From NCBI GenBank assembly GCA_964019155.1, contig OZ025244.1, forward strand, positions 11,513,155-11,577,154: 64,000 bases of DNA. The letters are read 5' to 3'. Each line of letters begins with the position of its first letter. Position 1 is the first letter of the stretch. The DNA is from Osedax fenrisi (lineage: Eukaryota > Annelida > Polychaeta > Sabellida > Siboglinidae). Positions 37,946 through 50,143 of the stretch are shown here, piece by piece. The notes under the pieces are model-generated. The model did no database searches. It had not been told where the DNA came from and worked only from the letters and a program-made list of their open reading frames with translations. The position numbers and the translations under genes are program-made.

Positions 37946-37955
<10 letters not shown>
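37565..37955 (-). pseudogene. LINE J ORF2 C-terminus
   Basis: About 130 codons without a stop read LSQKKIIRIINKKIIDNLKL, PLIRLSHISILFYNSNILKL, ITFRNILIIYNLLNNKYV and RFQNRIFVNGPKLYNLIM, ending KLKKY-stop at 37565. QKKIIRII plus the later N.R..F..GPKLYN segment is the usual C-terminal module of Jockey/CR1-group proteins. It resembles LINE E (QKRMIRIICKK, GPITWNKL), so the two may be related. Confidence 0.7.

Positions 37956-38014
<59 letters not shown>
37946..38014. repeat. (TA)n microsatellite
   Basis: 69 bp of TA at the truncation point of LINE J. Confidence 0.95.
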
Positions 38015-38016
<2 letters not shown>

Positions 38017-38024
38017 TAATATAG

Positions 38025-38855
38025 TAAAAGATTTTCCAAAGGAAAGATATTGCACTCCCTATCTATCTCTAGTACCTCAAAATGTAAATTTAAAATGAAA
38101 AAACAACATTAACACTAGATGGCGAAATAGTATATGAAATGTTAAATCATGTGATATTTTAATAAATAAATTGTTATTATCGACATAACTTTTGTATTAT
38201 TAATTATATCAAAAAAGTAAAATATGAAACTTATATTACTTTTTCATCCTCTTTCCAATGGTATAAATAATTGTATTCTAGCTTCAAAAATCTCATTGCT
38301 ATACCTATAATATTATATTAAATATATATAATTGATAATATATATCATAATTTATAATATATTATTATATTATATATAACATATTATAATAATTATATTA
38401 CATTAATATATATAGGTATAATATAGTGTTTAATTAAATAAACAATATGATATAATCATTATAATAATGTATAATTAAAAATGACAAATAATTACGAAAT
38501 ATTCACAGCTCCAATTTGAATTTAATATGTTAATAATTCATAGTTTTAGAACATTTAAAATTAATATTGTACTTTTATACTTTGAATATAATATTCTTAA
38601 AGTATATTACAAATAAACACTTATATTTCAACATATAATGATATAGTTTTCTATGCGAATTTTTTAATTTAAAATACATATACAATATTATCCATATAAA
38701 AGAATATTATTAAAATATTTGTAACTGTCAGTTCAAAATTACAATAAATATAGAAAATTCTTAAAATCATACTAATACCGCTAGATGGCCATATCGAATT
38801 ATTAGGTTACACAAATATACACAAGTGCAATATATTTCCTTTGGAAAATCTTTGA
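38025..38855. mobile_element. 831-bp element with 32-bp terminal inverted repeats
   Basis: 38025-38056 and 38824-38855 are inverted copies that share AAAGATTTTCCAAAGGAAA and ATATTGCACT. They differ at two positions. TATAG lies directly outside both ends (38020-38024 and 38856-38860), a likely 5-bp target duplication. The AT-rich interior has no ORF, so it is a non-autonomous DNA transposon. I cannot assign the superfamily. Confidence 0.8.
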
Positions 38856-38954
38856 TATAGTGATATAATGTGGTAAGTTGAGATAATAAACTATAGTTTA
38901 TATAAGTAATATATTACGAAATAATACATACACACACACAAATACACACACACA

Positions 38955-38956
<2 letters not shown>

Positions 38957-39008
<52 letters not shown>
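38957..39008. repeat. (TA)n microsatellite
   Basis: 52 bp of TA after a short (CA)n. Confidence 0.95.
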
Positions 39009-39011
<3 letters not shown>

Positions 39012-39571
39012 AATGGTATAAAGAAAATAAGAATACATATTATCGTGATATAAAATTATCATATATTAAAATACATATTATCGTGAGAAATGAAGATGTA
39101 AAATAAAATATACACATGTTATCTAGTTGTTTGAGAATGTATCTGTGTGTGTGTATTATATACATATAAACATCAATGACTCATAAAACATGCATGTGTA
39201 CAGATACATACGTATGCAGTAGGTCTCTCATTATAATGAGACGAGATGCTCTTCAGAACAATGATGTAGAACGCGTTCACACGGCGTTAGATAACTGTAG
39301 CGTACTGATAATGTGAGATAGTACACTTGTTAATGTGTAATGAGGCATTATTCGTATAGAGTATATCTATATATATATATGATATGATTCTAAAAATAGA
39401 TATATAATTGATCCCTAATTAATGGATATTAGCATTTGATCATATTATACTATAGCATTATAAGTATACGCTGTGGATATAGTGTATAAGTATACGTGTA
39501 TATATTTTAATATAAGTATGCACATAGGATTATTTGTAATATTAGTTAGGCAGTAAAATAAGTTAGTATAC

Positions 39572-39672
39572 TGTAGTAGTAGTAGTAGTAGTAGTAGTAG
39601 TATATATATATATAGTGAATACTACTGATATATACATATATGTATAACTAGAGTTAAATATAATATGATGAT

Positions 39673-39730
<58 letters not shown>
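39572..39730. repeat. (GTA)n and (TA)n microsatellites
   Basis: (GTA)n at about 39572-39601 and a 55-bp TA run at 39676-39730. Confidence 0.9.
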
Positions 39731-39734
<4 letters not shown>

Positions 39735-39842
39735 ACTACAATTGTATTTATTTACATGCATTATGATTCATAATTAATGAATATAAAAAATAAATTATTT
39801 TATTAACTATACTTATTATTGTATTCGCAATTAATGGGAGAG

Positions 39843-39967
39843 TGATTATAAAATCGCGTTCCTTACCTATTAAGTGAAGGAATGCGATTTTATAATCGCT
39901 CTCCTTACCTATTTAGTGAAGGAACGCGATTTTATAATCGCTATCCTTACCTATTTAGTAAAGGAAC
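39843..39967. repeat. Tandem hairpin repeat
   Basis: About 2.5 copies of a ~49-bp unit. Complementary GCGATTTTATAATC and GATTATAAAATCGC blocks enclose TTCCTTACCTATTTAGTGAAGG. Each unit can fold on itself and neighbouring units can cross-pair. No gene is implied. Confidence 0.85.
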
Positions 39968-40867
39968 GTGAACGGACGCTTGTTCACATGATCCAACGGT
40001 TAATCATCATCATTATCACCAGTAGAGAATACATTTCAAGCCAGTATGATTGTTACGCTTGTTTCCTAATGCCTCGAGGCTTATATCATTAGCTCTAATG
40101 ATAATCCAATTAATAATCGAATGATAATGTAGTAGTAATAAGAATATGTCATACAACTGTATGCATACCTACCCACTACTACACAAATAGAACCTCACAG
40201 TTATTTATTGTAGGTACATCTACGATATATTTAATTGTAATTAGTATATTAAAATAATACGTTGTATATGATATAGTGTAATTAATATATTATATATACA
40301 ACATTGTAGTTTAACAACGTGTTATATTATTTCATTAACAACATTTTATTAAGTAAAATAACGAAGTATTTAAGAAAATATAACCATAACATAGATACAA
40401 AAGATGTAAATAGGATAAAAACGAAACATTGAAAAATACCTAATAATTAAACATAGACAATTTGAGATTAAACATAGATAATCTTATAATTCGAATTACA
40501 TTATTTATAACATATATTCGTGTGCAGTTATAAGATGCTAGAGTAGTGGATAGTATGCTATATTAGGGTATATCACAACACAGGACACGATGATATAATC
40601 TGATATGAGAATACCGTAGTATTATTGGAAGGCACACTAGGATTTACTTATTCGGATTACACATTTAGTGTACATTTAAACGAGATTTCTTATATAATAC
40701 TACAATAATTGATCTTTATAAATCTATTATATTTAATATGTACAATTTAATAATAGAGATTCAGGGTATTGTTTTATAGAAGGAAAACTGGTATACCATT
40801 ATATATATATATCCATTAGGATTGAATGATAGACAATCAATTGATACATTGCGTAGATAAAATGCAG
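39968..40867. other. SYT7 intron; no gene seen
   Basis: AT-rich sequence with only short unsupported open frames. Confidence 0.6.
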
Positions 40868-41226
40868 CCTGTTCACCTGACCATTTGACCACCTGACCAC
40901 ATGTCCACCTGTTCACCTGACCAACTGTCAATCTGACCATCTGACCACATGCCCACCTGACCATCTGACCACCTGTCCATATGACCATCTGACCACCTGT
41001 CTATCTGACCACCTGTCTACATGTTCATCTGACCACCTGTCCAGTGTCCATCTGACCGCATGTCCACCTGTCCACCTGTCAATCTGACCACTTGAATAAA
41101 TGTTCATCTGACCACCTGTCTATCTGACCATCTGACCACATGCCCACATGTCCACCTGACAACCTGGTCATCTTACCACATTTCCACCAGACCATCTGAC
41201 CAACTGTCCACCTGTCTATCTGACCA
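40868..41226. repeat. Short-unit minisatellite (CCACCTGA/CCATCTGA)n
   Basis: About 40 imperfect 8-10-bp units such as CCACCTGA, CCATCTGA and CCACATGT. Each one carries a CANNTG E-box core by construction. The array is interrupted and diverged, hence old. Confidence 0.9.
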
Positions 41227-41310
41227 ACTTTTATTTTAATATACAAAAACCACACTCTATACGCATGCTACATCAAATGTACTATATATATAAGTATACA
41301 GTACAGTGCA

Positions 41311-41693
41311 AATCACGCAGCACACGTGTGTGTCATTACCACTGAATACCGCACACTACAGCACACACTTGTGTGTCATTACCACTGAATACCGCACACT
41401 ACATCACACACGTGTGTGTCATTACCACTGAATACCGCACACTACAGCACACATGTGTGTGTCATTACCACTGAATACCGCACACTACAGCACACACGTG
41501 TGTGTCATTACCACTGAATACCGCACACTACAGCACACACGTGTGTGTCATTACCACTGAATACCGCACCTGACTACAGCACACACGTGTGTGTCATTAC
41601 CACTGAATACCGCACACTACATCACACACGTGTGTGTCATTACCACTGAATACCGCACACTACAGCACACGTGTGTGTCATTACCACTGAATA
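41311..41693. repeat. 43-bp minisatellite, left part
   Basis: About nine units of 43 bp with CATTACCACTGAATACCGCA and the quasi-palindrome CACACGTGTGTG. CATTACC starts at 41334, 41377 and 41420. LINE D interrupts the array at ACTGAATA. The right remnant (about 45619-45655) resumes with ACTGAATACCGCACCTGACT. Confidence 0.95.
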
Positions 41694-41720
41694 ACAAGTA
41701 GTGCGGTACTTAAGCATGTT

Positions 41721-42659
41721 GTGAGCGTATTGAAATCTCCTTCATTCATATTCTCATGTCATACTTGCCTCCAAAAACATTCCCTCATCCCATCACCTAC
41801 AATCCCCCCACTATCTACTACAATGACTGACTTACTAAATACTATTCCCTTCCTTATTAAAGATATATCAACCCGTCTTGACCAACAGGACCTATCCCTA
41901 CTCAATATATCATCACAATTAAAAAACAATAAACCAAACTACAAGTACTCACCCAACATTCCTGTCTCTCACTCGATACCCCTTCTTCCTCCTTCCCCAC
42001 CTCTCCCTCCTTCTTCAATCCCCCTTCCTCCCCCTCCCCCACCACCTACACATATCCCTAGCCTCTTAGAATTACCCATCAATATGCATTTTAGACCAGT
42101 CCCTAATCCATCTTCCACTACCAACCATTACTCACCTAACCACCCATCCCCCTTTTCTGTAGTTATTGAGCATATTAAACCATCTGAAAAATCTCGTGAA
42201 TTTCTTCTAGAATTACTCACTTACATCAATATACCTACACATGCTCTAAAATCATATAATTTTTCTAATGCAACTGTTATTATTTTCTTTAATACACCAA
42301 GTCAGTGTTCCTACTTTTACTCAAAAATTCCATTCATCCGCAGTAACTCAATATACAATCACCTATACATTCGTGCTGAACGATCTAACACTGAGCGAAC
42401 ACGTGGTAGAGTTCTTTTCCATGCAACAAAATCTAACCTAGCCCCATCTAATATCAAATGTACCTTCAATAACTTTACTAACTCATTTGAACTTCGCTAT
42501 TTTACCAACTCTAATATAGACTGGAATAATAACCCAGTTTATATATCAAATGATACATACAATACATGGTCTACATCCTACAATACATATAAATTACATA
42601 TTAAATCACTGAATTCATCAATCAGTGATTCTCAATCATCACACCAATCTGCACAATGA
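41721..42659 (+). CDS. LINE D ORF1 protein
   Basis: An open frame of 312 codons at the 5' end of LINE D. The more natural start may be the ATG at 41823 (MTDLLNTIPFLIKDI), since the residues before it look untranslated. The N-terminal half has a short possible coiled-coil segment (ISTRLDQQDLSLLNISSQLK) and a long Pro-rich linker. The C-terminal half is a compact region with VVIEHIKPSEKSREFLLEL, NATVIIFF and RTRGRVLFHA. No zinc knuckle is seen. By position it should be the ORF1 RNA-binding/chaperone component of the LINE particle; that role is inferred from family organisation, not from a recognised domain. Confidence 0.65.
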   Translation: MSVLKSPSFIFSCHTCLQKHSLIPSPTIPPLSTTMTDLLNTIPFLIKDISTRLDQQDLSLLNISSQLKNNKPNYKYSPNIPVSHSIPLLPPSPPLPPSSIPLPPPPPPPTHIPSLLELPINMHFRPVPNPSSTTNHYSPNHPSPFSVVIEHIKPSEKSREFLLELLTYINIPTHALKSYNFSNATVIIFFNTPSQCSYFYSKIPFIRSNSIYNHLYIRAERSNTERTRGRVLFHATKSNLAPSNIKCTFNNFTNSFELRYFTNSNIDWNNNPVYISNDTYNTWSTSYNTYKLHIKSLNSSISDSQSSHQSAQ

Positions 42660-42789
42660 CCTTCAACCACTCGACCTAATTATCTCAGAACAATCTCAAT
42701 TCGTAGCACCTCAATAGATACCGCACTATCAATTCCACCATTTATTCACAACACATCACAATCTCAGATTAATGCAGCCATCCTTAATT

Positions 42790-45540
42790 TTCCTCCATAC
42801 GCAATAAAGTTGATCACACACTTGACTTATTTAATGACCTTCACCTTGATCTTATTTTTCTCACAGAAACGTGGCTAAAGGATAATGATATTGCAATATC
42901 TGCATCCCTTAATATTAATAATCTAAGTTTTGCACAACTTAATAGACTCGGCCCCCATCTTGGTGGTGGTGTTGGCATCATATATAAGACAAATATTAAT
43001 CTAATAAACAGTACTGATCTTGCACTAGAAAACTCAGAATCATTTTCTTGTACATTTCACCCGGCTAATTCACGTCAATTCACCATCATAGTTATCTATC
43101 GTCCACCTCATAAGTCAATTCCTAAGTTTCTCCTTGAATTAGAACACCTCCTGACTACATCCACTGACCATACTATCATTCTCGGAGACCTAAATATCCC
43201 AATTAATCTTGACACTAATTATACCAGGCAATTCAATATATTAATAGACTCATTTAACTTTGTCCAACATATAACATCCCCAACTCACATAGCAGGCAAT
43301 ACACTTGACCTTATAATTTCCCATGCACATTCTAACCTCACCAATTCCCATTCAATAAAGAATCTATTTTCTGATCATCATTTAGTATTCTTCCATATTA
43401 GCTCACCAAGACCAACTCGACCCATTATAAATATTAAATATAGAAAATATAACAATATTGACACCAATACTTTCATCACTGAATTCTCTAAAAAATTTAA
43501 TAACACACAATTTTCAAACTCAGTATCCAAATTAGAAACATCTCTATCAAGAACCCTTGACTAACTTGCCCCCATCAAATATAAATATATAACACAACGT
43601 CCAAATTGCAAATGGTTTAATTCTGAACTTTCATCATCAAAACGCAAATTACGACTATATGAAAATTATTGGAGAAATCTAAATCTCCCAATAATTACAA
43701 TATATTTATCAAACAACGTAGCCTATATAGAACCCTACTCAAGAAGTCTAAGAAATCATACTACAATAATCTATTAAAAGAAGCATCAACTAATTCTAAG
43801 AAACTTTTCTCCATTTCTAACCAGCTACTTGGTAGAATATCACTACGTGTTCTACCAAATGAACCCATAACAACGCTAATAGATACATTTGACCAATATT
43901 TCAATACTAAAGTCATGAATATAATTAAATCACTCCCTACACCACTCAATGAACCATATAATCTACCTCTATATTCTCTTTCCTCCTTTACATTACCATC
44001 AACTACTACCATTGAAAAACTCCTCAGTGCAGTAAATACATCTTCCGAACTAGATCCAATTCCTCATTCTATATTAAATAAGTACCACATTTATCTAGCA
44101 TCTTATTACCAAGAAATAATAGAAAACTCACTTACCTCAGGCATTTTTCCAATCTATATGAAAACAGCATATGTTACACCCATCATAAAAAAACCAAACC
44201 TTGACAAAGCAATCCTCTCCAACTACCGACCAATCTCCAACTTATCAACACTCTCCAAAACCCTAGAACGAGTTGTTGCTCGTCAATTAAATTCTTATCT
44301 CCATGAAAATCATATATTAAACCCATATCAGAGTGCCTATACCAAGCACAAAAGTACTGAAACTGCAATAATACATATCCTTAATCACATTCACTTATCT
44401 GCTGCATCACCACATGGTTCAGTGGTCATTCTCCTTGATTTATCAGCTGCCTTCGACACCCTTGACCATAATATCCTTATAAATCGACTAACTTCTATCG
44501 GAATCTCTGATACCGCACTCGATTTGTTCATCTCATACCTAACTGATCGTTTTTACCAAATTAGTATAAACTCTCTAATCTCTAAACCTCGTAAAGTTAC
44601 TCATGGAGTACCTCAAGGATCTGTCCTTGGTCCACTCCTGTTCAATATCTACCTACTTCCCTTATTTAAAATTATTGACAAATACCCCACTATAGACTAT
44701 CACTCGTATGCTGATGACATACAGTTACACCGTAGATTGATAGACCCTAACAATGACATAAATTTACTTAACAACTGCATTACTGATATACATAACTGGC
44801 TCACCAACAACTCATTATCACTAAACTGTCTTAAAACTGAATCAATGCATATTAAAACATCTACCACTATATTCATTCCACCACAAATTACCATTAACAA
44901 TCTGAGTATTTCTTATGCTAATAAAATAAAAAATCTTGGTATATTAATCGACCCAACACTACAATTCAACATCCAGACTAAATCACTATCACAGTCAATT
45001 AACTACATACTACACAACTTACGAACAATAAGACCCTTCATTAATTTTAATACTGCAAAACTCCTCGCTACATCCCTCATTCTTCCCCGCCTTGATTACT
45101 GTAATTCCTGTCTATATGCCTCCTCACAATCTATAATAAATAAACTCCAACGCCTTCAGAACTCAGCCATCAGATTTATATTCAACATAACTAAATATTC
45201 CAGACAACATATATCCCCTTTGAGAACCAAATTACATTGGCTGCCAATAAAATCCCGTATAATTTACAAAATTGCACTCACCATACATTTAGCTACACAT
45301 CATAACACACCAGACTATCTTGCCAACTTACTAACTCCCAACACAACTATTTACGAACAAAGACACATAAACAAATTCAAATTAAAAACTCCAGTTCTAT
45401 TACATTTAACATCTTCCCAACATAAATCTTTCTCCATCCATGCTCCAAAAATCTGGAATGATCTACCTCACCATATCCGATCAATTGACTCAACTGTAAC
45501 ATTCAAATCAAAGCTAAAAACATACCTTTTTGCCCAATAA
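42790..45540 (+). pseudogene. LINE D ORF2: endonuclease-reverse transcriptase
   Basis: The endonuclease shows RNKVDHTLDLFNDLHLDLIF, LTETWLKDND, GGGVGIIYK, VIYRPPH, ILGDLN and SDHHLVFF. A TAA lies at 43562-43564. A frameshift lies between about 43660 and 43685, after which 623 codons are open. The RT shows NYRPISNLSTLSKTLERVVA, QSAYTKHKSTETAI, LLDLSAAFDTLDHNIL, HGVPQGSVLGPLLF and catalytic YADDIQL. The C-terminus reads LRTKLHWLPIKSRIIYKIAL and SFSIHAPKIWNDLPHHIRS. The upstream edge of the endonuclease is scrambled by another frameshift near 42785. L2-group features are clear. Confidence 0.9.
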
Positions 45541-45655
45541 TATTGAAAGCACGTCCGAAAACTTCAATAAAGAAGTTGATGGAAGTGCCTAAACCAATTA
45601 GGTAACAGGTAACAGGTAACTGAATACCGCACCTGACTACAGCACACGTGACGTC

Positions 45656-46347
45656 GCCACGTTTAGGTGTGAACCTACGTAACGGCATTGTTGTAGTGTC
45701 GACACGCGCACTCGCACACAATAGAGTGACACACAATAGAGCGAGTGACTCATGCATCGATATTATCTGTCTAGTGATCGGGTCGCACCGTAAGCTAATA
45801 CTTAATCTATAGTTGATATACGTCATTATATGTATGTGTATACTTCTACATGTATTTGTTGATATGATTATATTTATTATATGTATTATTAATATAATTA
45901 TATATATACATATAATCTCTATATATGTACACTATATATATTAGTATATTAGTATAACAAATATACTTTATGATGCTATAAACAAAGAGTATTGTCTATA
46001 TACATCATACTTTGGGTCACGTATACCACATGATGTAAGTAGACTACAATGGTGGATTGTTGACATCTTAAGAATGTGATAATAATAACTATAGTCTATT
46101 TACTGTTGGAAGATGCTATTGGGGTTATAAAATGTTAATGCATTATCGATTACATGCACTTTAACAACCACCAACCAACATATATGTTTGACAATATAAT
46201 ATATATACCTATTTATAACCTATATGTTATTGTAAACCACGTCAAAAGTTACACCCAATATTACATTTCTACACTCTATCTCGAACTCATACTGTTGGTC
46301 AAGCTGTGATTTAGCGTTTTATATTCAATATTGGATACTATAGTGTG
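45656..46347. other. SYT7 intron; no gene seen
   Basis: A GC-richer patch at 45640-45800 has a 15-bp duplication (ACACAATAGAG...). AT-rich sequence follows. Confidence 0.55.
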
Positions 46348-46535
46348 AATATGGGCGTGGTTGATACAATTGTTTACACCTATACAGCTGTACAATGTAC
46401 AATGTACATTGTACATTAGACCGGTTCGTTCGATTACATTTTTAATCCTTCATATACAATATAATACATATCTATATTTTAGTATAATATGTATTAACAA
46501 TTTTTATAAAAAAATAGTTACCTTTGGTCACGAAG
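46348..46535 (+). repeat. Left arm of a large diverged inverted repeat
   Basis: Shares, in the same order, GGGCGTGGTT, GTTTACAC, TGTACA..TAGACCGGTTCGT and GTCACGA with the reverse complement of 51866-52068. Identity is patchy. It lies outside the 5' end of LINE E. Confidence 0.6.
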
Positions 46536-46757
46536 CATTTAAAGTTTGAAATACAAATTATTATTTTAAGATAAAATGTATAATATTCCATGTATAATAG
46601 TAATGACGCCATCTTATTATCTTTGATGTTTACACATTTTTAAATTAATATTTAAAATTAATGATGTATTTGTATTATATTTAATGAATTAATATAATAT
46701 ATACCATTATTTATATTTATTATTAATAAAATTTATTTATAACATAATAAAATTTTA

Positions 46758-47006
46758 GTCAAACTACACCATAACTCTACTAAATTTGAAATTATTAAAA
46801 ATTCTAAAAAATTAAAAGGCACTGATACATATATAAATGAACATCTAACACAATTTAATTCTGATATTTTCTACAAAGCTCGACAACTTCGAAAAGATAA
46901 AGTGATATTACATTGTTGGACTATAAATGGAATAACTTTTATTATAAAAAACGAAGATTCGTCTCCAGTAAAAATAACAGATATAAATAAATTCTCTGAT
47001 ATATAA
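46758..47006 (+). pseudogene. LINE E ORF1 C-terminus (FP-like domain)
   Basis: 83 codons reading TYINEHLTQFNSDIFYKARQ, then LRKDKVILHCWTINGITFII, ending KITDINKFSDI-stop. The pattern Y.NE.LT..N...F..AR.L......W...G.IFI....S..I.I is the C-terminal module found in many invertebrate LINE ORF1 proteins that resemble baculovirus FP protein. That match is from remembered family pattern. Its N-terminus and coiled coil are missing. Confidence 0.65.
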
Positions 47007-47160
47007 ATATTTTATTTTGTATTTATTTTTCGTTGTCGTTTGTTCTAATTTCATATTACATTCTATTTTTAACATTTTATTATAATTGGTATTTACATAT
47101 ATTTTTTATCTATATCTTTAATCTTTTATATTATCTTATTCAATTTTAACTTTTTAATAT

Positions 47161-50143
47161 TTGTACTATATGAACTTGAATGAAATCTATCCGCAATTTA
47201 ATGTTGATCAAATTAACAATTTTAGTTCCAATAATTATAGTTTTAATAATAATAATTTCTCAAATTGTAATTTTAATTTTCTCAATGAATCCAATTATTA
47301 CACCTCAAATGAATTGAAGTTGAATTCTAATAAAAATAATTTATTTAATTTTAATATTATTAACATCAATATTAGGAGTTTAAAAAAAAATTTTGATAAA
47401 TTAATTATGTTTTTGAATACGTTTGATGATCATTTTGATATAGTTTCAATTACTGAAACATGGTTGAGTGATAATAATATTTTCATTTTTAATATTCCTG
47501 GTTATAACCATATATGTTCAAATCGTAAACATAAAAATGGAGGTGGTGTTTTAATCTATATACGTGAACATTATCAATTTAATATTCTATCTACCATATC
47601 AAATAACTATTATGACAACATATCAATTGAAATTATTTTTGAAAAATCAAAAAACATTATTTTCAGTACAATATATTTTCCTCCTACTTTAGAAAAAATA
47701 GCTCACTCTACATTTATTGATTTCTTGATAAATAATTTTCAGCAACATGTTAGTAATGATAAAAAAATGATTATCTGTGGTGACTTTAATATTGATCTAG
47801 TGCATATAAATACAAATAAAGTGGCTAATACCTTTTTTGATACGATGATTTCACTAGGTTGTTCCCATCTAATTAATCGTCCAACTAGAATCGACACTAA
47901 ACATAATTCTTCATCTATAATTGATAATATATTTACAAATTTTAATCTTAATATGAAAAGATTTTCAGGAATAATTATTTCAGATATATCTGACCATTTT
48001 CCAATTGTTTTAAATTTACAATTGTCTACCAAACCTCAAGATAAAGTTAAATCTACTAAAATCAAACAAAATCAAATTAATGATAGAACCATGTTTAATC
48101 TGTTTGAAATTTAAAAAAAAACAAACTGGGAATTCATAAAAACTAACGATACAGAAAAATCTTGGAATTTATTCTTGGAATACTTTATCTTAAATTTTGA
48201 TAGATACTGTCCAAAAATTAATAAAGCCTCCCACAAAAATAAACTCATTCCATGGAATACTCGAGATCTTAAAAAGGCTTGTAGAAAAAAACAGATATTA
48301 TATAAAAAATATAAAATATCTAAATCTGAAAATGACTTATTTATTTACAAAATTTTTAAAAATAATACAACATCTTTAGTTCGAGAAGCTAAGAAAAAGT
48401 ATTATTCAAATCTGTTAAAAAATTGCTCTGATACAAAAAATACATGGAATGTACTAAATAATTTACTTAATGTTAAAAAAAAATTCAAACAACTACCTGA
48501 CAATTTTAATGTAAATAATGTGAATATTGTTGATTCTAAACAAATTGCTAATGAATTTAATTCTTTTTTTAGAGACATTGGTTCTAATTTAGATAATAAT
48601 ATAAATAATTGTAATGATGATGACTTTAAATTCTTTTTACCTGAACCTAATATACATAGTTTTTTTTAACACCAGTAAGTTCAGAGGAAATTATTAAAGT
48701 ATTAAATGAATTCAAACCAAAAAAATCAAGAGATCATTATGGCATATCCATGCAGTTACTTAAATGTATTTTTCCTGTATTGGTTTATTATTTTCCTGTA
48801 TTTATTTATCCATTTGTTTTTCTTGTAAATTTATCTTTTGAATCAGGCGTTGTACCGGATTTCTTAAAATTAGCAAATATTATCCCTTTACACAAAACTG
48901 GTGATGATACATTTTTTAATAACTATCGTCCAATTTCTCTCACCTGTCAATTCGCAAAGATTTTAGAAAAAATATTTTATTCTCGCTTTTATAGTTTTTT
49001 ATCATCTTTTAATATATTATCTCCTTCTCAATTTGGTTTTAGGAAAGGATACAGTACATCACATGCAATATTTAACCTCCAGTCACAAATCAGTACCTGT
49101 TTTAATAATAACAATGTTGGCGCAATAATCTTTATTGATTTAAAAAAAGCATTTGACACAGTTAATCACAGAATATTACTTTTTAAATTAAAAAATATTG
49201 GAGTACGAGGCATTGCACTTAACTGGATAATGAGCTATTTATTACAAATAGATATCAACAGTGTATATATAATGATGTAATTTCAGATAAACTAAAAGTC
49301 ATAACGGGTGTACCCCAAGGCACCATCCTAGGACCCATTTTATTTTTAATTTATATTAATGATATTACAAAATCATCTTCTTTATGTAAGTTTACCATGT
49401 TCGCAGATGATACTACTTTATATTTTGAAAATACATCAGCCGAATTACTTAATTATATTTGTCAAACTGAATTAAAAAATATTAATAAATGGTTAATATA
49501 TAATAGGTTATCATTAAATTTAAATAAAACTTGCTTTATGTCTATTAATTCAAGAACTATTATAAATATAAATTTAAATAACAGAAATATTGAAAGAGTT
49601 ACATTTTATAAATTTTTAGGCGTAATTATAGACGATATATTAAACTGGAAACAACATATCTTGTTTTTAAAATCAAAACTAAAAAAAATCATATGGATTA
49701 CCAACATTATTTCCAAATTTATAAATAAAAAAGCATTACTTCATATATATAATTCCATATTCTTGCCTCATATAAAGTATTGTAACATATTTTGGGGAAA
49801 TACATATAAATCTAATGTATCATGCATATATATTCTTCAAAAGCGAATGATAAGAATTATATGTAAAAAACATTTTTTACATCATACTAATGGACTATTT
49901 ATTGATAATTCTTTATTAAAAATAAATGAAATTACATATATAAGTACATGTGAATTTATGTTTAAAATTTTCAATGATCTTCATCCTGTTATAACAAATG
50001 CATTTTTTTCTGTAACTTCATCATCTCACAACACTAGGAGCATAAATAATTTCTCAATTATTAATTTCAAAAAAGAACTATGCAGAAGAACATTAATATA
50101 CATTGGACCAATTACCTGGAATAAGCTTTATAATATTTTATAA
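47161..50143 (+). pseudogene. LINE E ORF2: endonuclease-reverse transcriptase
   Basis: The Asn-rich N-terminus is followed by ININIRSLKKNFDKL, SITETWLSDN, GGGVLIYI, IICGDFNIDL and SDISDHFPIVL (endonuclease). A TAA at 48112-48114 interrupts but the frame resumes (WEFIKTND... PWNTRDLKKACRKKQ). A slip in a T run near 48661-48668 leads to KPKKSRDHYGISMQLLK, NYRPISLTCQFAKILEKIF, QFGFRKGYSTSHAIF and FIDLKKAFDTVNHRI. A second slip near 49240 precedes VITGVPQGTILGPILFLIYI, catalytic FADDTTLYF and QKRMIRIICKK. It is an inactive copy; CR1/Jockey-group by RT sequence style. Confidence 0.85.

Larger units (their letters stand above)
41694..45618 (+). mobile_element. LINE D: near full-length L2-like retrotransposon in the 43-bp minisatellite
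   Basis: A 3.9-kb element with ORF1, ORF2 and a 3' tail of GGTAACA-type repeats (45599-45618). It is flanked by an 8-bp direct repeat ACTGAATA (41686-41693 and 45619-45626). Minisatellite units continue on both sides, so both boundaries and the target are clear. Disruptions are few (one stop, about two frameshifts), which suggests recent insertion. Confidence 0.9.

Noticed and set aside
38100..38800. CTAGATGGC present near both ends of the 831-bp element
   Set aside because: The two copies are in the same orientation, so they are not part of the terminal inverted repeat; possibly chance.
41311..41693. CRISPR-like array
   Set aside because: 43-bp units repeat end to end without spacers.
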